DNA from: Homarus americanus
Taxonomy: Eukaryota; Arthropoda; Malacostraca; Decapoda; Nephropidae
NCBI RefSeq assembly: GCF_018991925.1
Contig: NW_024753828.1
Span: 4,120,007-4,184,006 of the forward strand
Direction of reading: 5' to 3'
DNA: 64,000 nucleotides
Shown: positions 13,261-23,300 of the stretch, piece after piece
Position numbering within the stretch: position 1 is the first letter of the stretch
Layout of the letters: every line of letters begins with the position of its first letter
Translations under genes and position numbers: made by a program
Notes under the pieces: generated by a model
What the model was told of the DNA's origin: nothing
The model's database searches: none
What the model saw: only the letters and a program-made list of their open reading frames with translations

Positions 13261-13480
13261 TCCTTTTCGCCACTAATCAGCTTTTCAGACGGTCATGTCT
13301 CGTGTTACTGTTATGTACTTGGGCAACGTGGGTATACAGACACTACTGGCTCCAGAATGTACAGTGCACAGTAATGAACCTGTGCCCGTGTTGATTAAGT
13401 CTGTGTGGTTTTTAAATGAGGTGACATTCGGTGCCTTCACAACACTGGTAGGTTATTTCAAGAGTTATATTAGCCCTGGC
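13255..13480 (-). pseudogene. Degraded LINE 3' end, copy 1 (related to 17.26-17.6 kb)
   Basis: Shares TTATCC(T/C)(T/C)TTCGCCACT, CATGTCTC, GGCTCC(A/T)GAAT and GATG/GGTGCC(A)TCACAAC blocks in the same order with 17.26-17.45 kb. A 77-codon plus frame at 13295-13528 is a by-product of this relic. Confidence 0.55.
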
Positions 13481-14129
13481 AATTTTCTGAACTTAATTAA
13501 CTCCAAATATGAACAATCGGCTGAATAATGTCCGATGAGGTGCTTATAAACTTATATTAAACCATCCCTTGCCCGTCTATATTATTAAGCTAGGCAACCG
13601 TAGACACTCGTTGGTACCTGACAAAAGCACTGTCACTGGTGCTTGATCAACTTTTTATATGTTTGGACGTTTTCAATCAACTGACAGTCTTGCAGTCTGT
13701 AGAGCAGAGCCCTAAATATTTCTTTTGTTATCATTTTCAGTAATTTCTACTAGTTTCTCTTAAAATATAGATATTTTCGAAATTAGAATGGCAGGAATGG
13801 CAATGTGGGAAAATGTGTTATGCAATACTGTATGGCTTTATTAGGTTCGAATGGGAGTTTGGCTTTCTGAAATCGGTATTTTATATTTTGCGTAATGCAT
13901 ATTGAGTATTACGAATAATGTTAGTTTCAAGTCAGAATACTGTATGTACAGTACTTTTGGAATATAGAGGTGCTGTGTTTCTCTGTCTGGAAATGGAACT
14001 TGCGAAATTCGAATCAGGGTTTAATCAGCCATTATCCAGTCCTCGTCATTCTTTTCTTATTACCTGACAAAATGTAAATAATTTAGTATAGGATGGGATG
14101 GAGAAAGGAAACTCACAATGTGCTCTCTG

Positions 14130-14510
14130 TATACATGTTGTATTGGATGTACAATGCAGCTTGGTGCTGGGAAGGCGGCATGGTTACAAGCGTTGAGTAG
14201 AGAGCTGGTTGGTGAGGGTGCTCAGAGGAGGACCAGCTTGTGGGTCGCCATGGTCGCCGGCGGGAGCGAGGACAGCCAGGCAGGAGGAGGAGGAGGAGGT
14301 GTTGCTTGCTGGTGGCTGTGAGTAGTAAGAGTGGTCACCACGAGGTGTGGGTTGCCATGGTCGCCGGCTGGAGCGAGGGCCGCCAGGCAGGAGTGGAGGA
14401 GGAGGTGTTGCTTGAAGACTGACTGTAGGTAGAAAGAGGTAGGTCACCACGAGGTGAGATCTTATATAGCGGAGGTAGGCGTGGCTTAATAGTACCCCAG
14501 ACCTGTAGTT
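14130..14510 (-). mobile_element. LTR-like repeat, minus copy of a head-to-head pair
   Basis: Inverse complement of the 14.68-14.83 kb segment. The blocks CCTCCTCTGAGCACCCTCAC, CAACCAGCTCTC and CAAGCAACACCTCCT occur in both, and CGCTATATAAGATCTC on the minus strand resembles a core promoter. It contains internal tandem duplication of a segment with TCGCCGGC and GAGCGAGG. A related copy lies at 23.73-24.28 kb. Confidence 0.55.
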
Positions 14511-14544
14511 CGCCAAAGAAACAGGCCTAACGCACCAGCCACCA

Positions 14545-14880
14545 TGTAGTGGATTCCTCCCCTACAAACGCCGTATGTCGCTGACTAGCCGACCCCCCGC
14601 GAATTCACCAGCCTGCACCTCGTGGGTAAGGTCAGGTAACCAGCGCCTCCGAACAAAGCGGAGGTCTACAATCAAGCCACGCCTATCCCCGCTATATAAG
14701 ACCTCACCTGGCCGTGACCTGCCCTTCTTCTAGCTACAGCCGCAGCAAGCAACACCTCCTCTGAGCACCCTCACCAACCAGCTCTCCCTACTTAACGCTT
14801 GTAACCACGCTGCCTCCTCCCAGCACCAGCCACCAAGCTCAGTGCCAACCAATATCTCGTACCCCACAACCACTCCACAG
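14545..14880 (+). mobile_element. LTR-like repeat, plus copy of a head-to-head pair
   Basis: Begins TGTAGTGGATTCCTCCCCTA, which is nearly the complement of the right end of the 23.73-24.28 kb copy. A TATA box (CGCTATATAAGACCTC) follows about 150 bp in, then the shared AGCAAGCAACACCTCC and CACCAACCAGCTCTC blocks. A TG start and mid-element TATA suggest a solo LTR. The right end is not sharply defined, and no gag/pol was seen. Confidence 0.55.
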
Positions 14881-17254
14881 ACCTAAAACGTCATCCAATG
14901 TGAACAAAACCATTTTGGGCCACTTGAGCCAGAGGCTTCAGAGCTATAATTTTATGATGACCACAGGACGTGGTTCAGGGATGGGCAGCCATCCCTGAGA
15001 GGATGAAAAATCTTCATAAAGAAAGATCTGCAATATATACAAAGACTAGCTTCCCATCTACCAGACGTTAGATGCACAGCTTCGACTGTGGGACGAAAAA
15101 TGTAGCCACCAAGAGGTCAACCCCTCCCCGTAACAACCACTGAAACTATCCATACAAGATTTCATATGTATCATGTATGGCACATTTTACATGACCAAGT
15201 GTTGTGTGTCCACCCATCCGAATTTAAAAAGTGTCTTCTTCGGTCGGTCCTGCCAAATCTGCTCTGAAGAGACTGCTTAAGTAGGATGTACTTAATAGAC
15301 TGGCACTGCCCATGTTCTTTATGACAGAGATATAGATTATGTAAATATATATGCTTAGGCATTTTCCCAGAAGAATGCCACTAGCTGACACACGTAAAGT
15401 ATTGGTACGACTCTTGACTCATGCGATTGAATTTTATCAAGCAGGCAAAATATTAAGTAAATAATTTTAATCGTTTTTCCAGATAAAAGGGTTTGAAATA
15501 TTGATGTGTGTTTTTAGTCTCATATTAGGAACAAATATAAGAGGTTGAATGAGCATAAAATTATTGCAAGTCATTAGATTATATTTTATACTGTAGAGTA
15601 CACGTAAAAAATAACACACTAAATAATTTGTATCAGAGTAGGATGTATGGGAAAAAGGAATATATTTAATATATATTTATTGCAAGTCAAAAGGTAATGC
15701 ATTTATAACAAACAAACAAAAGAATAAGAAAGCAACAGGAGACAGCAGAACAATCGATCATTGCTAGATCTGCCTCTGGTGCAGATACATCGTCATACCC
15801 TGGACTGCAGGGGGAATCTTAACACGGTATAGTAAAAATAATGTTAAACCCATTGTTTTAAATCTTCATCTCGAAAACTACTCTCTTCCTCTACGGTTTC
15901 TTTGCCTTCCTTCCCCGTACTAATTTTTTAGCTTTATAGATATGAAATATGGCCATTAGTAAACATGTGGGCATTTAAATAGTTTTGAGGAGAATTTAGA
16001 AGGGTGGTCCCTGGTGTGTGAGGTTTGTACAGTGGGTCCCTGAGGTAGGCTGCACCAGTTGACACCTGTAAACAACACTGGTGTGTGTGTGTCCACCGTC
16101 TTGTATGAAGTGCTCAAGTAAGATTGATTTAGTCGAAGAATTATGTTAATTATAGAATTAGATAGACTTGTGGTAATAATTAAGGAAACTCAAGGGGCTA
16201 AACTACCTCAAATTTTAGGACGAAATTGTTACTTGTAAACTTATGAAAACAAGGTGGAAGTAAACTTGTCTCCAGTTGGAGTCGCCCTATTGTAAACTTG
16301 GGTTCCTCTAGGAAGGCTACAATTATTATATACATTTCTGTGAATGTCTAGAGTAATTCCATCAACCTTGAAATGGTTTGTTGGTAATATTAAGGAACAG
16401 TCTTATATTGTAGGTTTACCAGGAAATTTTGGAATTATTTTTAGAAAAAATAAAAACTTTCTTACCTCAAGAAAGTTCCATAAAATAACAGTGATTTGCA
16501 ATATTTGTAGCCTTTTTCTTTCAGCAATGAAATTTTTATTGTAAACATGGCCGTTTCTTACACAGGAGCTTTTCTAAAAAAAAATACCATCTACTATGAC
16601 ATTATATTATTTATCAGACATGATGAACCAACCTGACCTACCTATCCTAGGTTAGGATGGTTCTTCCTACTTCCAATAACTCATAAAATATAGTAGAAGT
16701 TGGTAAATTTTCCTCTGTGGAATTGGTCTCATGTATGAACTACTGTTCAGGATAGAATTGTGAAAATAATTTACAGTACTGTACAAAATTTGCAAATCCG
16801 TAATTTTTTATGTCACTAAAATATCATGATGATGCTTAATAGGAAAGTTATCATCTGAGCACAAATGTAAAGTTGTTGGTTGTTTGTGTGTATTGAACTG
16901 TATGAAATGAAACACTTGCTGTGTAAACAGTGACTATGGTGTCACCAAGAGATGTAGCGTGTTCGACGTACATTAGTATTCAGGATGAAAACAAATAAAA
17001 AATAATGTTATGTAAATAGAAAAACCTTATAATTTATGAGATTTCAATGAGGTAAGAAAGCATTTATCTTTGTTAGAACAATTTCCTACAGTTCCTGGCT
17101 AACCTTCAGTACTGTTCTAGGGTATTATCACTTTCCTTCCTTCAGGACTGTCATTGAAACGTTTGATAAAGAGAGGAAGAGGTGGTGGTGAGGGGAGTGA
17201 GTCTCAGAAGGAGTAATTTGACTCCTTCAATTAAAAAGGACAACAAAAGTCCTT

Positions 17255-17600
17255 CAGTTTTTTTTTTTTAACTTTTATCCTCTTCGCCACTGGTCGGCTC
17301 GTTAGCCGCTTGGGTGGTCGTTCATGTCTCTGTTACGCACTGTTGGCAGATACTGGGCATGACCTGGCTCCTGAATATATCGGAACCTGCTCCAGTGTAG
17401 GTCAAGTCTGGCCTTGAATGAGCTCACACTTGATGCCATCACAACTCACTGGGAGATTGTTCCAAAACCTTACAATTCTTACTCCAAAAAAGTTTGCCCT
17501 CATAGTTTCTGAGTTGCCTTCTTGTAATATCAGAGAGGTTAGTTCTGAGCTGGGTGGGAGAGAGAGGTCTCCTTTTAATCATGAATGTGTAACTTCAGGA
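17255..17600 (-). pseudogene. LINE ORF2 C-terminal tail with poly(A), copy 2
   Basis: On the minus strand the broken frame gives NSETMRANFFGVRIVRFWNN followed by LP and then SSFKARLDLHWSR, the W-N-x-L-P ... F-K-x-R-L-D pattern ending many LINE ORF2s. A poly(T) run at about 17261-17270 is the poly(A) tail. Frame-shifted and dead. Confidence 0.7.
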
Positions 17601-17933
17601 GCAGGTTTGCTTTCCAAGGAAACTGCTAAGTCAGGTTAAGTTTTATTTCCTTTTGGCTTTATTACCAGCACTTTTATGCAAAGGGACATTCATTTGGGTT
17701 GTAGTTTGAAGGTGGAGGATAAACTAATATTTCATTTCATTCAAATTTTAGATCACTGTAATACAAATCGGATTTCTAAAACCTGAGGATTCATTCTCTT
17801 CTCATGCCTGGTACCAGCTCAGTTATAAAATGGGAATGCAGGGTCAGTCTAACTTCTGGCTAACCCTGTAATGAGTGATTCGATCTAATTAACAATTGTT
17901 TAATATGATTTTTATGTTCTAGAGGACACCTAA

Positions 17934-20900
17934 ATGAAGAGGAAACAAGAAGGGTGTGATGGTGAGGAGACAGTGAAAAGACTTGCATCACCAACATCCA
18001 TTGTTTCTGATCAGGTAAGGGAAAACTAAATGCTAATGACATGTATAATGATCCCTCTACTGTAGAATATTTAGTAGTGAAGGAAAACGTCAGGGAATGT
18101 TATTGAGCGTTGTTGTATTATATGTCCTTGGTGTATTTTATAAGAGCAGTGGTCACCCTGTTTTTTAATTTAACATTGCAAGAAATAATTGTTGTGAACT
18201 TGCGATATCCCTCTTTGATTTGATTCAGTGTCCATTGATAATTAAGATGCAGTTTTGTGTTTGGTGATTTGTAATGGAAACCCATGTCATTGTTACAGGT
18301 AAAGTAATTAGTTTTGATTACAACTGTACTTGGCGTAAAAGGAATTAACTGCAAACTTCCGAATATTTATGGGGTTTGGTTTTTGGCTGATCTGAGGATA
18401 CAGTACTGGAATCTAAATAAATGATCAGTGCATCTTTTGTACAATGAAAGACAAAAGTCGTGTCCTGAAATTTGGTGAAAACATATGCAGAAAGGGCTAA
18501 AACTTTTGGTGTGCTCTGCCTTGTGGTAGAGCTCTCATAATGTTTCACGAGTTATATTTAATCTTCGGACAAAACCGCGACACGACTTTTGTCTTTGATT
18601 GTACAATATTTAAATTAAGTACAGTATTTCAGTAATGATAACACATCATACAGCATATACCATATAGGGTCATTCCATGAAAATGTCAACTTGATGGCCA
18701 AAACTGAAAATCTACCCATTGAATTTTATGAATCTGAAAAGAGTAAGTCTCTAACACAGCCACAAAAACAGCTATGATCAAAATTGTCATATTATATAAC
18801 AGAAGAAACAAAACTACCGTACCTAAAATAGGGCATTTACCATAATCATTTGCCAAAATATCTATAAGTTGAGGCTTTTATAAAATGATACACAATGGCA
18901 AGGATCCTGTTAGGTTGTAAACACTGCTAGAATGTTTAATAATCTTGTGTAGTTTTTCATTGACATGTTTGAAATGTGAGAACTGTACTGTAGTTCCAAA
19001 GTATTGAATCTCAATTTTTTTTTTTACATTTTCCAATACAAAGCTTATTATTTGGAGAAATTCCAATTAATTTTATATTATAAATAGGCATCCTATATTA
19101 CCATATTAATGTGACCCTGGAATGTTCTCTGAGAGCCTTTGCTATCCCACAAAGACCTATGAGGTTTGTTATATGTTCAATATTAGGTGTCGTTAATGCT
19201 GCAGTAGTAACGATCTTCACACGCACATTAATGATTTTTCCACTACGGTATTTATATAATTCTGTGTGCACTTTCTGGAAACTAAAGAAAGAAGACTTTT
19301 TGCTGTATCAGTAGTATCCTGTGTTATTATTGTGATTATAAAAAAGCTGCACATGTCTATGTGTCTCAGCCAGAATTTAAACATCGTAATACAGTACTGT
19401 ACATTAGAAACTCTTCACAAGTTGACGTCTTTGTGCCATGGTTGAAAATATCAATCTACAAATGTGGCAGTTTTGTGAACCAAAACACTCCTCAGATATT
19501 CAATATTTATACTGTACTGCTACAATGTATTTTATAAGCTATTCCCAGTTAAAATTCATATTAAAGAAATGGTACAGTCATTGCATGGTAACGACCCTCA
19601 TGTTTTCCTGTAATAAACTTCAGTCACATTTTCCAAAAAATTTCAAAACTAAATTGAATACATTACCTAATGTAATTTGCCAGGCATGGTCATGAACCGT
19701 ATTCATTGACTTGCTACTGATATGAAGCACTCTGATCGAGTCTGTCAATTCACAGAAATGATTACGTGAACAAGTGGGATTAACTAGATGGGTAGCATAG
19801 TGGTAAAGACCCTCACAGTAACAACACAGGGACATTCTGATTAACTGCATGATGTAACTCTAAAGTGTTAGTAATAAGTGGTGTAAGAACCATTTGATTA
19901 TACAGTTTTACTTCAGTAATATAACGGGGAATACATGAATAAGTTGTCTGCGAATGTAATGAACCTCACGATGGAATGACCCTGTACAGTACTGTACTGG
20001 TGTAAAGAAACTTAACACTGTGATAAGACACACCCCAAAGCTAGGGTCTGGGGAGGAACCAGTAACAGGAAAGTTTTCTGTACCTTGTCCTCTGATCATT
20101 CATTCACTACCTTTTCTGACTGCCCAGACTGTGTTGTTATTATGGTCTTGGGATTTTTAACAATGATTAGTTTTGACAGGTGTGGGGAAAATCAGTTATA
20201 AAAGATGAATTGGGAATCTCGTTGGTCATAATAAGTGAACTTTGCTGTTCCAGCCATCTTAATTTTTTATTGCTTTTATACAACACTGCAGCCATTGAGA
20301 GTTTGTGCAGTGTTTTGCAAATCATTTTGTGGATTTGTGTCATCGTGTTTTCACCAAGATGTCTATCATCATGTGAAGCGGTGTCAGTACCCAAGAGAAA
20401 GACTGTAATGTTAATGATCGCTAAGAATGTCATATACAGTACAGGGGGTATTTCTTATTTTACAGCTTCTCTGGTTAATTAAAAACATTTGGGGACTGGA
20501 TGTAGTGTATGTCATCTAATTTGATGAATTGAGTACAGTACATGTTTTTTTCTCATTTATATCTCTAATTAACACTCTTTTTCTTGTTTACACTTGATTC
20601 TCTCATATTTTATTATTTTTTGTGATATTCTAATGATAAATATCAACTGGTTAATTATCATTTAAAAAATATATTTATGCTGTAAGAAATGCCATGACAA
20701 TACACACCCCTGGAACTGACCATCGTGGTATCATCACCAGCGAGGACCCTAGGAGTCATGCCAGATCTATGAGGATCTCTTCCCTCTACTGCTGTGTCTT
20801 TAGTTTTCACAGTTTATGGTAAAATAATCATTCAGGAATCGCATTCTACATCACAAAGAAAAAGTAAAGTCAAAAGAATCCAGATGTGGGATTACAGCTG

Positions 20901-22980
20901 TGGCTGAGAACATGACCCTGCTTTTACTGTGGAAACCTGTGTTTGTTTATTATGGTTTTGTCTATACTATACTTTTTAGCAGCCTTTTCTAAGAACACAA
21001 TCCCTGGCATAAATGGGGGTGGAACCTGCATTTTGGCGAGTGAATTTACACTGTGACCTTACTAAATTTAGTATACTGTACAATACATGTAGTGAATGCA
21101 TTATTAATAAATTTTATTTTGAAATATTGTACAGGAGGACTTGTTGAAAGAAGACATCTCTATATGCAGTATAGTATAGTGTACAATATGATACAGTCGC
21201 TAGGTCTGCTGATAAGCTGATGCTGGGCTGTTCAGCTTAAACATTTTGACTGCCCCTTGTCACCCCAGGCTGGATGATTGGGGGTTTTCTGTGGATGATG
21301 AAGTCTCAATTGGCATATTTTGTATTATGAGAAGCCGCATTGCTAAGGTTTCTTCCAGAAATAAACATTTCAGGATCAATCCCACCATTTACTCTGCTCA
21401 CAAAAGGCATGTATTACAGGTACAAGAATTACTGTACCAATATACCGGTATCCAGATATGATTTTCTTGTTCAGTCTACAGTTGACGGGGATGAACTTAT
21501 ATTTACTGTTATTATTTTTTCACAGTATTTGGTTCAACCACAACATCTGACAACTGTCCAGCTTTTGACTCCAGCAACAGCAGAATCCTTAATAGGGGCA
21601 TCATCAGGTGTATCAACAGTAGGGACCCTAGCAGTCCCTACTGCAGTGGCAGTGGCAGTGCAGACTGATCATGGGGCAGTAGATGACCAGTGTCTGCTTG
21701 GAGGAACCATAACCTATACCCAACCTACACCACACTCATCTCCTTGTAATATTGTGCTTGCCAGTCCCCAGCCTTTTGTCCCAACATCTATTCCAGTCAC
21801 AGATCAGGCCACTATTGCCAGCAATAATTCAGTTGGTGTTTCCAATACTATTTCTACTGGAGCTGTACCTGTACTTGCTACAGCTGACAATAGGATCATC
21901 TCCTACTCAAACAGTGCTGCAGACAATAACCTGCTTTCATATAACAGTAGTACTTCAGACAACAGTAATACTTGCACAGCATTCTCAACCACCTCTATAA
22001 ACACTGCTATATCATATAGCACATCTTATATTTCTACTAATTCTCCTGCTCCAACTGTGTCTGGACCATTACCTACAGTTGCCAACACTTACGCTACAAA
22101 GAGAAGTCAAGAATCATTGATAGAGAGGCAGCAGCGCCTATCAGAAAGATTTAATGCTCTTATCCGTGCTAAAATTGTTGAGCTAGTTCGAGCCAGGGGT
22201 ATCAAGAAAACAGTTTGTCCGTCAGAGGTGAGTCACTTGCATAAGATTTCATGTCACATGAATTATATAAAAAAGCACATTAATATTAAATCAGGCTTTA
22301 TGCAAACTGTAATTTTAATTTCTGTTGTACAGTATTGTGAAAGTCATTTGTCTTGCTCCTCAGAATAAGAAGGTAATTTTATGTTCTTCATATTTCACAA
22401 TTATTCTGTTTTATATACGGTATTTTATCAGTAATATTTTTTAGTATAAATTTCTTTATATGCTATGACTGTTCTTAACTGCTTTACATGTTATTAATAG
22501 AAAAATAAAGTATGTTTGGAAATTTGTACAGCCATTTTGGCAGTACATTAGTTAAATTTGATGACCATTGATAACATGTGCAAGTTGGGCATGTGTAAAT
22601 TTTGAGGCCAGTGTTGACATTGTCACTGGCAAATCATAGTACAGTATGAGGGCCCAGCTTGCCTTATGCTGTCCCTGTAGAGGAAAAATTAATGGAAAAG
22701 TTTCAAGATTCAGAAGTGTAAAATATTCTTAATTTCATTGTATTACTTTTGCCATACTGTATAAGAATTATCTTGAGTAATAAAAGAATTACAAAAGTGT
22801 GGAAAAAATTTGCAGGTTGCAAGAGCTCTCTCACCAAAAGCTTGGAGAGACTTAATGCCAGCTGTTCGCAAGATTGGAACACAGTTGGTTAAAGAAGGAC
22901 TTATTCTTGTAACTCAGAGAGGAACCATTGTTGATCTTTCAACTGCACAAGGTCCAGTTAGGTTTGGACTAGCTGAATAA
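17934..22980 (+). CDS. DUF3253-domain protein with Ser/Thr-rich N-terminal region, three coding exons
   Basis: Coding exons: 17934-18014, 21526-22227, 22816-22980. All junctions are phase 0 with GTAAGG, GTGAGT and (C)AG signals, giving 315 aa. An acceptor at 17921-17922 shows a 5'-UTR exon lies upstream. Residues 1-27 are basic/acidic (MKRKQEGCDGEETVKRL). Residues 28 to about 220 are low-complexity Ser/Thr/Ala/Asn without Cys-rich or membrane features. A charged helix (RQQRLSERFNALIRAKIVEL) leads into a C-terminal domain at about 235-313. That domain carries TVCPSEVARAL, WRDLMPAVRKIG, VTQRG and ARGI, the pattern I know from bacterial DUF3253 proteins of about 80-100 aa. Function is unknown; the fold is probably winged-helix-like, so nucleic-acid binding is only a guess. 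Ends 320 bp before the TBCE ATG on the same strand. The exon structure argues against bacterial contamination. Confidence 0.85.
18442..18601. mobile_element. Short Tc1/mariner-like MITE
   Basis: TA|CAATGAAAGACAAAAGTCGT at the left and ACGACTTTTGTCTTTGATTG|TA at the right. The arms pair over 28 bp including flanks (18437-18464 with 18579-18606) with one mismatch. Too short for a gene. Confidence 0.75.
20695..20830. repeat. Dispersed repeat shared with 44.24-44.40 kb
   Basis: Both copies read CCC(C/T)TGGAACTGACCA(T/C)C followed by ATCATCA, CATGCCAGA, TCTTCCCT and TTTTCACAG. Class unknown. Confidence 0.5.
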
Positions 22981-23117
22981 AGTAAGTACAGTACTGTATA
23001 TGCCACCAGATACTTTATAATTATTTAGTTTTATAATTAGATGACAGTAGACCAGGACTACAATTATTTTATTAATATATACTCTCATAGACCCTCATGG
23101 TTTTTGCCTTTTGTGAG

Positions 23118-23123
23118 AATAAA
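23118..23123 (+). promoter_or_regulatory. Candidate poly(A) signal of the DUF3253 gene
   Basis: AATAAA lies 138 bp after the DUF3253 stop codon, within the short gap before TBCE. This placement would separate the two transcripts. No other evidence supports it. Confidence 0.45.
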
Positions 23124-23300
23124 GTTTGCCAACCTGGATAGATTATGTATTTATTTTACTAATCAGCCAAACCAGAATAGGTGACCATCGCATTTATTTG
23201 AGAGAAGTGGGTTTTACATTACTGGACAGTAAGTTTTCCTTGAACAACCATTTCAACTTCAGCCAACAAAAAAGTGACAGTTTTTTAACACTCTCTGCAG

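Larger units (their letters stand above)
12580..17922. other. Interval between AMFR and the first coding exon of the DUF3253 gene
   Basis: Holds two related LINE relics (13.25-13.5 and 17.26-17.6 kb) and a head-to-head pair of LTR-like repeats (14.13-14.9 kb). The remaining 15-17 kb shows no gene that I can support. The DUF3253 promoter and 5'-UTR exon must lie somewhere here but are not identifiable. Confidence 0.5.
18015..21525. other. Intron 1 (coding) of the DUF3253 gene
   Basis: Contains a 160-bp TA-flanked MITE at 18442-18601, a possible tRNA-like repeat near 19.79 kb (GGGTAGCATAGTGGTAAAG) and a repeat at about 20.69-20.83 kb related to 44.24-44.40 kb. No other gene is supported. Confidence 0.5.

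Noticed and set aside
13295..13528. 77-codon plus frame as a small gene
   Set aside because: Overlaps a degraded LINE relic related to 17.26-17.6 kb.
14184..14516. 110-codon minus frame (Pro/Ser-rich)
   Set aside because: Falls in the GC-rich LTR-like repeat; open because of its GGAGGA/CTCCTC content rather than coding.
21340..21525. Upstream ATG of the long frame as the DUF3253 protein start
   Set aside because: A strong acceptor at 21521-21525 and an in-phase upstream exon with its own ATG and GTAAGG donor (17934-18014) fit better; the extra codons would be intron.
22228..22368. Extension of the long frame past PSE
   Set aside because: GTGAGT follows directly, and the DUF3253 motif continues in phase only in the exon at 22816.
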